Of a stretch of DNA of 64,000 nt, positions 24,552 through 33,351 are shown piece by piece. Position 1 is the first letter of the stretch. Every line of letters starts with the position of its first letter. The DNA is from Shinella zoogloeoides. Lineage in GTDB: Bacteria; Pseudomonadota; Alphaproteobacteria; Rhizobiales; Rhizobiaceae. A model generated the notes under the pieces. The model was not told where the DNA came from and did not search any database. It saw nothing but the letters and a program-made list of their open reading frames with translations. The stretch covers positions 558,001 to 622,000 of the forward strand of contig NZ_QNUJ01000001.1 of assembly GCF_003574625.1 (NCBI RefSeq). Reading direction: 5' to 3'. Position numbers and translations under genes: made by a program.

Positions 24552-25481
24552 TTACTTGCCCCAGGTGAGCGCGAGCGGGTTCACTTCGCGCGCCAGCTCC
24601 AGCAGCCCTTCGCGCATAGCCGGATGGACCGGCTCCAGTGGATGGCGCACGGCATCCGAGCCGATCACGCCGCCCTCTGCCATGACGATCTTGGCGGCAC
24701 GAAGACCGCACTGGCGGTTCTCGTAGTTGATAAGCGGCAGGATGCGCTGGTACGCGGCGGCGGCGAGATCGCGCCGGCCGGCAACGTGATGCTCAATCAC
24801 CGGTCGGATGAGATCGGGCAGCAGTGCGCTCGACATAACGCCCGTCGCACCCGCATCGAGGTCGGCCATCAGCGTGATCGCTTCCTCACCGTCGAACGGC
24901 CCCTCGATCACCGCGCCGCCGGCGGCGATCAGTGCGCGCAGCTTGGCAGCGGTGCCTGGCACCTCGATCTTGAAATAGCGCACCAGCGGCAGTTCGCGCG
25001 CCAGCCGCACAAGGAAGGGCACGGACAGGTGTACACCGCTGAGCGGTGCATCCTGCACCATGATCGGAATGCCGGCGGCGTCCTGCACGCGGGCGAAATG
25101 GTCGAAGATCGCCTGCTCGTCGACGCGCAGCGCGCCCGCGCCATGATAGGGCGGCATCATCATCAGGAGGCTCGCGCCGTGCTTTCGCGCATGGGCGCCG
25201 CGCTCGGCGGCGATGCGCGTGGAAAAGTGGCTGCACGTCACCATGACCGGCACGCGGCCGGCGACATGGGCAAGACTGTCCTCGGTGAGGATGCGGCGCT
25301 CCTCGTCGGTCAGGAGGAACTGTTCGGAATAGTTGGCAAGCAGGCAGATGCCGTCCACGCCCTGGTCGATCATGCAATCGAGCACGCGGCGCTGACCCTC
25401 CAGGTCGATATCGCCATTGTCATGGAAGGGCGTCGGTGCAACGGGGAACAATCCGCGATAGGGCATAGCGTCGGCGGTCAT
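24552..25481 (-). CDS. Dihydrodipicolinate synthase-family dehydratase (L-2-keto-3-deoxyarabonate dehydratase-like)
   Basis: A 309-residue class-I aldolase-fold protein. K171 in Y-F-K-I-E is the Schiff-base lysine. The N-terminal pattern L-F-P-V-A-P-T-P-F and L-A-N-Y-S-E-Q-F, then M-V-Q-D-A-P-L-S-G, match L-2-keto-3-deoxyarabonate dehydratases, as I recall them, better than DapA. A related role in dehydrating 5-keto-4-deoxyglucarate would fit the divergent galactarate-type dehydratase. Either reaction would give 2-oxoglutarate semialdehyde. It follows the importer genes after a strong stem-loop. Confidence 0.8.
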   Translation of the reverse strand: MTADAMPYRGLFPVAPTPFHDNGDIDLEGQRRVLDCMIDQGVDGICLLANYSEQFLLTDEERRILTEDSLAHVAGRVPVMVTCSHFSTRIAAERGAHARKHGASLLMMMPPYHGAGALRVDEQAIFDHFARVQDAAGIPIMVQDAPLSGVHLSVPFLVRLARELPLVRYFKIEVPGTAAKLRALIAAGGAVIEGPFDGEEAITLMADLDAGATGVMSSALLPDLIRPVIEHHVAGRRDLAAAAYQRILPLINYENRQCGLRAAKIVMAEGGVIGSDAVRHPLEPVHPAMREGLLELAREVNPLALTWGK

Positions 25482-25515
25482 GGTCTATCCTGTACTGAAA
25501 ACGGTCATGAGAGGA

Positions 25516-25540
25516 CCGGCGCGGGTTTTTCCCGCGCCGG
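25516..25540 (-). other. Strong stem-loop after binding-protein gene
   Basis: CCGGCGCGGG (25516-25525) and CCCGCGCCGG (25531-25540) are perfect 10-base arms around TTTTT. It lies nine bases past the stop of the binding-protein gene and before the dehydratase gene. No T-run follows on the minus strand, so mRNA 3'-end stabilisation or partial termination is likely. Confidence 0.65.
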
Positions 25541-25548
25541 CAAACGGC

Positions 25549-26358
25549 TTATTCTTCCGGAATGGTCTTTGGCAGCGACTGGTGGAAATACTTCTCGTAG
25601 ATCGCGTTCAGCTTGCCGTTTTCGAGATTTTTGGCAACCCATTCGTCGACCCAGGCCTTCAGCTCGTCGTCGCCCTTGCGCAGGCCGACGGCCATCGGAT
25701 AGGCGGCCATGTCGAGCTTGACTTCCAGGTTGAGTGCCGGGTTCTGCTCGGCCACCTCGTTCGCCGTCGAAAGCGCGGCGGCGAGAATGTTCTGCTGGCC
25801 GGTCGCGACCGCGGTGTTCGTGGTCGCCTCGTCCTCGTAGCGCACGATATTGGCGTCGACGCCATTGTCCTTGACGATGCGGGTCAACTCGATGTCAGCG
25901 GTAGTGCCGCGCGCCACGGCGAGCGACTTGCCGGCCAGATCGGCGGGCGCCTTGATGGCTGTGTCCTTGGAGGCCGAGACGACGACCGGAATGACGCCGT
26001 AGGGCTTGGAATAATCAATGACTTTCTTGCGCTCGGCGGTGATCGAGAACGAGGCGATCACCATGTCTACCTTGCGGCTGATCAGCGAGGGCACCCGGTT
26101 GGCACCGGAAACCGGGACGATCTCCAGCGGGACGCCCATGTCTTCGGCGAGCAGCTTGGCCGTCTCGACGTCCGAGCCGGTTTCCTTCGCCTCTGAATCC
26201 AGCATGCCGTAGGGCGGGTGGCTGACGTCAATGGCGACGATCACTTTGCCGCGTTCCTTGATGGCGGCGGGCACATCGGCCGCGCCGGCGGCGGTGACGC
26301 CGAAGGCAAGGCCGATCACGAGGCTTGCGGCCGTTGCGGCCAGTTTGAGTTTCAACAT
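25549..26358 (-). CDS. ABC transporter substrate-binding protein, family 3 (polar amino acid/sugar-acid type)
   Basis: A 269-residue family-3 binding protein from ATG 26358, chosen because GGAGGAGA precedes it; an upstream M at 26388 is unlikely. Signal peptide about residues 1-26 (cleavage near A-G-A-A-D). Mature signature S-D-V-E-T-A-K-L-L-A-E-D replaces the usual G-F-D-v-D-l segment. It belongs to the minus-strand importer with an ATPase and two permeases, and feeds the downstream dehydratase, so the ligand is probably a sugar acid despite the amino-acid-type family. Confidence 0.87.
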   Translation of the reverse strand: MLKLKLAATAASLVIGLAFGVTAAGAADVPAAIKERGKVIVAIDVSHPPYGMLDSEAKETGSDVETAKLLAEDMGVPLEIVPVSGANRVPSLISRKVDMVIASFSITAERKKVIDYSKPYGVIPVVVSASKDTAIKAPADLAGKSLAVARGTTADIELTRIVKDNGVDANIVRYEDEATTNTAVATGQQNILAAALSTANEVAEQNPALNLEVKLDMAAYPMAVGLRKGDDELKAWVDEWVAKNLENGKLNAIYEKYFHQSLPKTIPEE

Positions 26359-26384
26359 GGTTTCTCCTCCTTGGGTTGAATGGT

Positions 26385-27125
26385 TCAAAGCCCGTTGCCG
26401 ACAAACTGCCGAAGTTCGGCCGTTTGCGGATCGAGCAGCATGTCACCGGGTCCGGTTTCCCAGACACGGCCCTGATGCATGAAGACCACCTGGTCGGCGA
26501 CCGAGCGCGCGAAGGCCATCTCGTGTGTCACCAGCATCATCGTCATGCCGTTCGAGGCGAGGCGCTCGATGGCCTTCAGCACCTCGCCGGTCAGTTCGGG
26601 GTCGAGCGCCGAGGTGACCTCATCGAAGAGCATCAGGCGCGGATGCATGGCGAGCGAGCGGGCGATGGCCACGCGCTGTTGCTGGCCGCCGGAAAGCTCC
26701 TCGGGGTAGGACGAGATTTTGTCGGACAAGCCGACCTGCGCCAGCACCTCCTTGGCAAGCTCCCGCGCCTCGGCCGGGGCGATGCCCTTGACCTTGCGCG
26801 GGGCGAGCGTGACGTTCTGCTCGACCGTCAGATGCGGGAAGAGGTTGTAGCTCTGGAAGACGATGCCGACGTCCTGGCGCAGCGTGCGCAGGTCGACCTT
26901 CGCCGCGGCGAGGTCATGGCCGCAAACCTGCAGCTCGCCGGCCTGGAAGCGTTCTAGTCCGTTGACGCAGCGCAGCGCCGTGCTCTTGCCGGAGCCGGAG
27001 CGTCCGATCAGCGCGACGACCTGGCCGGGCGCCACTTCGAGATCGATGCCCTTCAGCACCTCGATCTGGCCATAGCTCTTGCGCAGGTTATGGAAACGAA
27101 CCATCGGTTGGGTTACGCCTGACAT
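26385..27125 (-). CDS. Polar amino acid-type ABC ATP-binding protein
   Basis: A 246-residue ATPase. Walker A G-R-S-G-S-G-K-S-T is at 41-49, Q-loop V-F-Q-S-Y-N-L-F-P-H near 89-98, signature L-S-G-G-Q-Q-Q-R at 144-151, Walker B L-M-L-F-D-E-V-T-S-A-L-D-P at 164-176. The usual D-E-P is D-E-V here, a common variant in this group. Start ATG 27125; the frame remains open upstream as a shadow of the permease. It lies between permease and binding-protein genes. Confidence 0.9.
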   Translation of the reverse strand: MSGVTQPMVRFHNLRKSYGQIEVLKGIDLEVAPGQVVALIGRSGSGKSTALRCVNGLERFQAGELQVCGHDLAAAKVDLRTLRQDVGIVFQSYNLFPHLTVEQNVTLAPRKVKGIAPAEARELAKEVLAQVGLSDKISSYPEELSGGQQQRVAIARSLAMHPRLMLFDEVTSALDPELTGEVLKAIERLASNGMTMMLVTHEMAFARSVADQVVFMHQGRVWETGPGDMLLDPQTAELRQFVGNGL

Positions 27126-27178
27126 AATGGATTGTCCTTCGTGTGATTGAGCCGATGATGGAGTCTGGGCCCGGCGGT

Positions 27179-27823
27179 TCAATTGCGGTGAAGCTTTCGT
27201 TCGAAGCGGCGCGCGATGACCGACATCGGGAAGCAGATGGCGAAGTAGATCAGCGCGGCGATGGTGAAGACGGTGAAGGGCTTGAAGGTCGAGTTGTTGA
27301 TGACCTTGGCCGAATAGGTGAGGTCGAAGAAGTTGATGACGACCGCGTAGGACGTGTTCTTGACGATCTGCACCAGGAAGCCGACCGTCGGCGGGATAGC
27401 GATGCGCAAGGCCTGTGGCAGGATGACATAGATGAAGCGCTGCGGCTTGGTCAGCGCCAGACATTCGGCCGCCTCCCACTGGGTCTTCGGCACGGCCTGG
27501 ATGCAGCCCTTCCAGATCTCGCCGAGATAAGCGCCGGAATAGAGCGTCATGGCAAGGCCGGCGGCCGCCAGCGCGGGCACCTCGAAGCCACCGATACTGA
27601 TGCCGAAATAGACGACGAACATGATAACCGGCAGCGGCACGCCCTGGATGAATTGGACGAGGCCCGAGGAGACGATGCGCAGCCACCTGGCTTTGGCCGA
27701 GCGGGCGAGCGCCAGCGGCAGGCCGAGGATCGTGCCGCCGACGAAGCCGAGCAGCGACAGGACGATGGTCCAGCCGGCGCCTTGGAAGATATAGGCGATC
27801 TGTTGGATGGTGAGTCCCAGCAT
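27179..27823 (-). CDS. Polar amino acid-type ABC permease
   Basis: A 214-residue membrane permease with hydrophobic segments near 20-40, 55-75 and 180-205 and the coupling region W-E-A-A-E-C-L-A-L-T near 116-125. Paired with the next permease, it would form a heterodimeric channel, unlike the single-permease importer at 18324. Nine bases separate it from the upstream permease. Confidence 0.88.
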   Translation of the reverse strand: MLGLTIQQIAYIFQGAGWTIVLSLLGFVGGTILGLPLALARSAKARWLRIVSSGLVQFIQGVPLPVIMFVVYFGISIGGFEVPALAAAGLAMTLYSGAYLGEIWKGCIQAVPKTQWEAAECLALTKPQRFIYVILPQALRIAIPPTVGFLVQIVKNTSYAVVINFFDLTYSAKVINNSTFKPFTVFTIAALIYFAICFPMSVIARRFERKLHRN

Positions 27824-27832
27824 GGTTCTACC

Positions 27833-28513
27833 TCAGAGGGGCGTGCGTAGCCGGCGGCGGCGGGGGAAGGAGACTTCCGCGATGCCCATCAGGACCACGC
27901 GCAGCAGCGAGGCGAGGCCGAGATAGAAGACGGCGATGACGAGGTAAACCTCAAACCCGCGGAAGGTGAAGGACTGAATCATGTAGGCGACGCCCGTCAG
28001 TTCCTCAGCGGAAATCTGCGACATGATGGAAGTGGCCAGCATCATCAGCACGAACTGGCTGACGAGGGCGGGATAGACCCGCTCCACCGCCTGCGGCACC
28101 TCGACATAGACGAGGGACTGGAACGGGCTCAGCGAAAGACAGGATGCCGCCTCGAGCTGACCGCGCGGAATGGTCTGGAAGCCAGCGCGCATGATCTCGG
28201 CGGTATAGGCCCCGACATTGATGACGAGCGCGATCACCGCTGCGGCGAAGGGGCCGACATGGACCTGCAGCGAGGCAAGGCCGAAGAATAGCCAGAACAC
28301 CTGAATGATCAGCGGCGTGTTGCGGATGGCCTCGACATAGACCGTGGCGATGCGCTGCGCCCACGGCCCGCCGCGAAGGCGCGCGACGGCGACGAGGGTG
28401 CCGAGAAGGAAGCCCGGCAGGATCGAGGCGACCGTCATGCCGATGGTCAGCCAGACGCCATTGATGAGGTCCAGCAGGTAATCGTTCAGGAACGAGAAAT
28501 CGAATTCATACAT
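27833..28513 (-). CDS. Polar amino acid-type ABC permease
   Basis: A 226-residue membrane permease, first gene of the minus-strand sugar-acid operon. It has the HisQ/GlnP pattern: G-V-W-L-T-I-G-M-T-V near 19-28, then R-N-T-P-L-I-I-Q near 64-71, and the EAA-like coupling segment Q-L-E-A-A-S-C-L-S-L near 118-127. The 201-base gap to the divergent dehydratase gene should contain promoters for both directions. Confidence 0.88.
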   Translation of the reverse strand: MYEFDFSFLNDYLLDLINGVWLTIGMTVASILPGFLLGTLVAVARLRGGPWAQRIATVYVEAIRNTPLIIQVFWLFFGLASLQVHVGPFAAAVIALVINVGAYTAEIMRAGFQTIPRGQLEAASCLSLSPFQSLVYVEVPQAVERVYPALVSQFVLMMLATSIMSQISAEELTGVAYMIQSFTFRGFEVYLVIAVFYLGLASLLRVVLMGIAEVSFPRRRRLRTPL

Positions 28514-28671
28514 GGCGGCACGCGATTCCGGACTTCACGACGGAAGGCAGTGCAGCCCCCGCATTTCGAGCGGGCATCGGGCGACATCGCAAGATCGCAA
28601 CAGGCATCTGTCCGGGCCTCCTCCCCACGCCAATTTTCCCTCGACTGGCAGTTGACTTTCCGGCCTCTACC

Positions 28672-28699
28672 ATGAATGATCTATGCACGCAATATTCAT
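28672..28699. promoter_or_regulatory. Inverted repeat in divergent promoter region of sugar-acid genes
   Basis: ATGAAT (28672-28677) and ATTCAT (28694-28699) are inverted 16 bases apart, just before the dehydratase start (28715). A TTGACT (-35-like) is at 28652-28657. A plausible operator for the GntR regulator encoded downstream; short arms keep confidence low. Confidence 0.4.
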
Positions 28700-28714
28700 T
28701 TTAGGATTTCTCTC

Positions 28715-30256
28715 ATGACGACGGATACGATCTCCCCGGTGATCAGGCTCAACCCGGCCGACAATGTGGGCGTGGCGCGTACGGCGATACCCAGCGGCAC
28801 GGCGATTGCCGAGGGTGGGGAAATCGTCATCGCGCATACGGACATCCCGAGCGGCCACAAGGTCGCGCTACGCACCATCGCGCCGGGTGAAGCCGTCCTG
28901 AAATACGGCCAGGTCATTGGCGTTTCGACCGGAACTATCGCGCCGGGCGACCATGTGCACCTGCACAACCTCGCTATGCAGGAAAGCCACGCGACCCATC
29001 ATTTCGCCGAGGACGCCCGCGAAACGCCTCTTCTTCCTGAAGGCGAGCGTCGCGGCTTTGAAGGCTATGTGCGGCCCGATGGGCAGGTCGGTACACGCAA
29101 TTTCATCGGCATTGTCACCTCTGTGAACTGTTCTGCCACGGTGGCGCGCGCCATCGCCGACCATTTCAATCGCGGCGGCGGGCTCGACGGCTACGATAAC
29201 GTGGACGGGGTGGTCGCGCTGACGCACGGCACGGGCTGCGCCATCAACATGAAGACGGAGGGCTACCTCTATCTCCAGCGCGTGCTTTCCGGCTATGCGC
29301 GCAACCCCAATTTCGCCGGCATCCTCTTCATCGGCCTCGGCTGCGAAACGAACCAGATTGACCCGATCGTCCAGAAATTCGGGCTGACGGAAGGCCCGCT
29401 CCTTCGCACCATGACGATCCAGAACCTCGGCGGCACGCGCAGGACCATCGAGGTGGCGAGCGACATCATCCGCGAGATGTTACCGGAAGTGAACGCCGCC
29501 AAGCGCACGACCGTGACGCTCACCGGCCTCAAGGTCGCGCTGCAGTGCGGCGGCTCAGATGGCTATTCCGGCATTTCCGCCAACCCGGCGCTCGGCTATG
29601 CGGCCGACCTCATCGTCCAGCACGGCGGCACTGCCGTCCTCAGTGAGACACCGGAAATCTATGGCGCCGAACATCTTCTGACGCGCCGGGCCGTCAGCGC
29701 CGAAGTGGCGCAGAAGCTGATGGACCGCATCGAGTGGTGGCGCCACTATACCGAGCGTAACGGTGCCGAGCTCAACAACAATCCCTCCCATGGCAACAAG
29801 CTTGGCGGGCTGACAACCATTCTCGAGAAATCGCTGGGCGCGGTCGCCAAGGGCGGTTCGATGCCGCTGGAGGCGGTCTACGAATATGGCGAGATCATCG
29901 ACCGCACCGGCTTCGTCTTCATGGACACGCCCGGCTACGACCCCGTCGCCGTAACGGGACAGGTGGCGGGCGGCTGCAACGTCATCGTCTTCACCACCGG
30001 CCGTGGCTCGGTCTCCGGCTTCAAGCCCGCCCCTTGCATCAAGGTCGCCACCAATACCGAGATGTACGAGCACATGAGTGACGACATGGACATCAACTGC
30101 GGTGACATCGTCAACGGAACGGATAGCATCGAGGCGGCCGGCCGACGTATCTTCGAGAAGATTCTGACTGTCGCTTCGGGCGAGCACACGCTAAGCGAGG
30201 ATTTCGGATTCGGAGACAACGAGTTTGTGCCATGGCAGATCGGAGCCGTAACCTGA
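28715..30256 (+). CDS. Galactarate/altronate dehydratase (UxaA/GarD family)
   Basis: A 513-residue UxaA/GarD-type dehydratase from ATG 28715 (TTAGGA upstream). The N-terminal ~90 residues form the SAF-like domain (I-P-S-G-H-K-V-A-L-R). The large catalytic domain begins near 120 with G-Y-V-R-P-D-G-Q-V-G-T-R-N, the conserved family motif, and has H-G-T-G-C-A near 180, G-L-G-C-E-T-N-Q near 217 and G-G-S-D-G-Y-S-G near 288. These enzymes use iron to dehydrate aldaric or aldonic acids. With the divergent keto-deoxy-acid dehydratase it would convert galactarate to 2-oxoglutarate semialdehyde. Its 3' end overlaps the regulator by 25 bases. Confidence 0.87.
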   Translation: MTTDTISPVIRLNPADNVGVARTAIPSGTAIAEGGEIVIAHTDIPSGHKVALRTIAPGEAVLKYGQVIGVSTGTIAPGDHVHLHNLAMQESHATHHFAEDARETPLLPEGERRGFEGYVRPDGQVGTRNFIGIVTSVNCSATVARAIADHFNRGGGLDGYDNVDGVVALTHGTGCAINMKTEGYLYLQRVLSGYARNPNFAGILFIGLGCETNQIDPIVQKFGLTEGPLLRTMTIQNLGGTRRTIEVASDIIREMLPEVNAAKRTTVTLTGLKVALQCGGSDGYSGISANPALGYAADLIVQHGGTAVLSETPEIYGAEHLLTRRAVSAEVAQKLMDRIEWWRHYTERNGAELNNNPSHGNKLGGLTTILEKSLGAVAKGGSMPLEAVYEYGEIIDRTGFVFMDTPGYDPVAVTGQVAGGCNVIVFTTGRGSVSGFKPAPCIKVATNTEMYEHMSDDMDINCGDIVNGTDSIEAAGRRIFEKILTVASGEHTLSEDFGFGDNEFVPWQIGAVT

Positions 30257-31251
30257 CAGCATCCGCGACCGAGCCCGCCGCTCCGGCGGGCTCGACCACC
30301 TATGCGACGATCGCGGCGCAGATCCGCAAAAGCATCGAGGCCAGCGCCCTGTCGGAAGGGACGGTGCTGTTGGAAGGGCCGCTTGCTGCAATGTTCGGTT
30401 CCAGCCGCTCGCCGGTCAAGCGTGCGCTCGCCTCGCTGGAAGAGGAGGGCCTCGTCAGTCGCTTCGACGGGCGCGGGCTCCTCGTCGGCAAGGGCGAGGC
30501 GCCGCGCAGGCTGAAGATTACTCCGAAGATGTTGATGCTCGACGACGAGGATGGTTTGAACGCCAAGATCTTCGCTTGGCAGCCCTTCTACTACGAATTC
30601 GAACGCGAGATCATTCTGCGCTCGGTCTTCGGCAGGGCGCGCGTCAACGAACTGGCGCTGGCACGCCACCTCGATGTCGGCCGCACTGTCGCCCACGATC
30701 TTCTGACCCATGCCCGTGAGGTTGGCATCCTGCAGAAGGACGACGGGTCGCGCTGGTGGATCGTGCCGCTCGACGAGGTACGTTTCGAGAATCTCTACCA
30801 GTTGCGAATCCTTCTCGAACCGGTCGCCCTCACCGGCGCGATGGAGCACATACCCCCTGCCAAGCTCGACGCGGTCGAAGTGCGGCTTCACCGTGTGCAG
30901 CGCGAATTTCCCGCCGTTCCCGGCGCCGACTTCGACCGACTGGAGGCCGATCTCCACATCGACTGCATCAGCTACAGCCCCAATCCCGAGATCGTCGAAG
31001 CCTTGAGGCGCAGCCGCTGTATCCTGGTGGCGGGCAAGCATATCCAACTCGCACTCGAGAACGGCAACGGCGTCGATCCCTTCATGGAAGAGCATCTGGA
31101 GATCGTACAGGCCTTGCGTGACAAGGATGGGGAGGCCCTTCGCAGCCGCCTCATCCGCCATCTTGCGCTCTCGGCGGAAAAAGCCGCCCTCCGGCTTCAG
31201 TCCTTCCGCAGTTCCCAGGTCATGGCCGATTTGCCTTACGTCTTCGACTAG
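30232..31251 (+). CDS. GntR-family regulator with two winged-helix domains and FCD-like C-terminus
   Basis: A 339-residue regulator. A first GntR winged helix spans about residues 24-87 (Y-A-T-I-A-A-Q-I-R-K-S-I, then S-S-R-S-P-V-K-R-A-L-A-S-L-E-E-E-G-L-V). A second winged-helix-like segment spans about 120-182 (V-N-E-L-A-L-A-R-H-L-D-V-G-R-T-V-A). A helical ligand domain follows (L-R-I-L-L-E-P-V-A-L; E-A-D-L-H-I-D-C). Standard FCD members have one winged helix and about 230 residues. The overlap with the dehydratase suggests co-transcription and autoregulation of the sugar-acid genes. Confidence 0.8.
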   Translation: MADRSRNLTASATEPAAPAGSTTYATIAAQIRKSIEASALSEGTVLLEGPLAAMFGSSRSPVKRALASLEEEGLVSRFDGRGLLVGKGEAPRRLKITPKMLMLDDEDGLNAKIFAWQPFYYEFEREIILRSVFGRARVNELALARHLDVGRTVAHDLLTHAREVGILQKDDGSRWWIVPLDEVRFENLYQLRILLEPVALTGAMEHIPPAKLDAVEVRLHRVQREFPAVPGADFDRLEADLHIDCISYSPNPEIVEALRRSRCILVAGKHIQLALENGNGVDPFMEEHLEIVQALRDKDGEALRSRLIRHLALSAEKAALRLQSFRSSQVMADLPYVFD

Positions 31252-31965
31252 AGACCGCGCCGCCGGGATATGGACGTTGAGCTCGTCAGCGACCGGTTGC
31301 AGGCGTCGGAATGAAGGGGATGGGCACGAAGCCGATGTCGTTCATGATCGTCCCGAGTGCAAGCCGGGTGAACCTCTATGATAGGGTGGAGGTGATCCCG
31401 CTCGACAAGATCACCGGTTTCTTTCGACCAGCACCTTGCCGCACATTGGACATGGCGAAGGGCTTCGGCACGTCGGAAAAGATCATCGTAACGGGCTGGG
31501 ACCCGGGTGGCGAGGCGCCCATGGCCCATGCCTTGTAGCGCCGCGCCCGACGAAGGGGTGAGAAAGGAAGCAGACGATGAGGAGCCGCGCGTCGGCGCCA
31601 CCGGCCCCCGAACCCGCTTAGCGGACCGTCACCGTCACGCAGCCGGACAGGGTTTGTCCCCTCACCTTGGTCGTCGCGTTGCGGGTGGAGAACCGGTCTT
31701 TGCCCTTGAAGCGGGCCCTGGGCGTGTCATCGACGAGGGGTCACTCACCGCCGCCACGCCCAGCGGAAGTGAGACCGAGCGGTGATCCGCTTTGGGGAAC
31801 TCACGCCATGGCCGGCTCGCCGTGCAATTTCGGCCAATGACACATCCCGGCGCAATACTGCAGCGTGAATCCCTGAATTCCGCCGTGCTCCTTCGCCTTG
31901 TGCTATCGAGGGCGGTTTCCTATGGTGGCCGCGTTCGAGGCGACAAACGATCGGGAGGATCGCAG
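31252..31965. other. Gene-poor 714-base stretch
   Basis: Several short open frames exist (for example 31311-31538 on plus and 31248-31601 on minus), but none has a recognisable domain or convincing ribosome site. The GC content stays high. It probably carries the promoter of the two-component operon near its right end; no -35/-10 pair or sigma54 site was convincing. Confidence 0.4.
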
Positions 31966-33351
31966 GTGCCGACTGAAGCCGCGCGTGCATCGCGCGACAC
32001 GTCCGCCGATCCGGAATTCGGCCCCTGGCTGGCGCAAGCCTCCATTCTCATCGTCGATGACGAGCCGGGGATGCGCAACTTCCTCATGCGCACGCTCGGT
32101 CCGCGCTGCAAGCGGCTGGAGCTGGCGGCCGATACGAACGAGGCTTCGCAGAAGCTTGATCGGCATCATTTCGACATCGTCATCCTCGACAACATCATGC
32201 CCAGGAAGAACGGGGTAGAATGGCTTGCCGAGCAGCGGGCGATCGGCTTCTTCGCCGATGCCATTCTGATGACCGCCTATGCCGATCTCGAAACCGCGAT
32301 CCAGGCGCTGCGTGCCGGAGCCGTCGATTTCATCCTCAAGCCCTTTCGGTCGAACCAACTGCTCAATGCGGTTGCCCGCTGTCTTGATCGGATTCGGCTG
32401 CAGCGCGAGAACTACGTGCTGCGCTACGAGCTGAAGGCGGCGTCCGACCACATGCTGCTGCGTGACCGGCTAATCGGCGAATCCGCCGCGATCGCCGGGG
32501 TGCGCGAAACGATTGCCCGCGTTGCACCGCTGCCGACCTCCGTGCTGCTGACAGGCCAGTCCGGCACGGGCAAGGAGGTGGCGGCTCGTTCGCTGCACGC
32601 ATTATCCGATCGGGCTGGCAAACCCTTCGTTCCGGTCAATTGCGGCGCGATCCCCGCGGATATGATCGAAAGCGAGCTGTTCGGTCACCTGAAGGGCGCC
32701 TTCACTGGTGCCGACCGAGGGCGGGAGGGCCTATTTCAGCATGCGCAGGGCGGTACGCTGTTCCTCGACGAAATCAGCGAGATGCCGCCCGCCACGCAAG
32801 CCAAGCTGCTGCGCGTGCTGGAGGATCGCAGGGTGCGGCCGGTCGGTTCCGAACGTGAGGTTCCGGTCGATCTGCGCTTCGTCTTCGCCACCAATGCGGA
32901 ACTGGAAAAGGAGGTGCAGGCTGGTCGTTTTCGCGCCGATCTCTTCTTCCGCATCAACGTTATGCATATTCATCTGCCGCCTTTGAAGGAACGGGATGGC
33001 GACGCGGTGGAGCTTGCGACCCTCTTTATGAAGAAGCTTTCCGCGCAGCTCGCCATGCCGGTAGTGCCAATCGACAGTGCGGCGCGGCGGGCGCTTGCAT
33101 CCTATGCCTGGCCAGGCAATGTGCGCGAACTGCGCAACCTCGTCGAGCGGGCCTTAATCCTCGGCCGCTTTCCCGAAAGCTTCGGATCTGGAGCTGCTGC
33201 CGCCGGTGAGGGCGGGTCGCTGGCGGACGTGGAGCGCCGGCACATCCTTGCGGTTCTCGCTGCCTGTAACGGCCAGCGCGAAGAGGCGGCGCGCCAGCTT
33301 GGCGTCTCCCGCAAGACCATCGACCGGAAGCTGGCTGCCTGGGATGGCTGA
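31966..33351 (+). CDS. Sigma54-dependent response regulator (NtrC/DctD type)
   Basis: A 461-residue protein from GTG 31966, chosen because GGGAGG (31953-31958) is seven bases upstream; the longer frame from 31792 is not family-like. Receiver domain about residues 20-140 with phospho-acceptor D75 (V-I-L-D-N-I-M-P). AAA+ domain about 168-390 with Walker A G-Q-S-G-T-G-K-E and the sigma54-contact loop G-A-F-T-G-A at 244-249. C-terminal Fis-type helix-turn-helix ([12 protein letters not shown]). It overlaps the histidine-kinase gene by eight bases. Likely target is the MFS transporter gene downstream, which has a sigma54 promoter. Confidence 0.92.
   Translation: MPTEAARASRDTSADPEFGPWLAQASILIVDDEPGMRNFLMRTLGPRCKRLELAADTNEASQKLDRHHFDIVILDNIMPRKNGVEWLAEQRAIGFFADAILMTAYADLETAIQALRAGAVDFILKPFRSNQLLNAVARCLDRIRLQRENYVLRYELKAASDHMLLRDRLIGESAAIAGVRETIARVAPLPTSVLLTGQSGTGKEVAARSLHALSDRAGKPFVPVNCGAIPADMIESELFGHLKGAFTGADRGREGLFQHAQGGTLFLDEISEMPPATQAKLLRVLEDRRVRPVGSEREVPVDLRFVFATNAELEKEVQAGRFRADLFFRINVMHIHLPPLKERDGDAVELATLFMKKLSAQLAMPVVPIDSAARRALASYAWPGNVRELRNLVERALILGRFPESFGSGAAAAGEGGSLADVERRHILAVLAACNGQREEAARQLGVSRKTIDRKLAAWDG

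Noticed and set aside
24552-25481. DapA (lysine biosynthesis) as identity of the dihydrodipicolinate-synthase-family gene
   Set aside because: Motifs L-A-N-Y-S-E-Q-F and M-V-Q-D-A-P and the sugar-acid gene context fit keto-deoxy-acid dehydratases rather than DapA.
31311-31538. A short plus-strand frame (75 codons) between the GntR regulator and the response regulator
   Set aside because: No recognisable domain, no good ribosome site; reported only as part of a gene-poor stretch.
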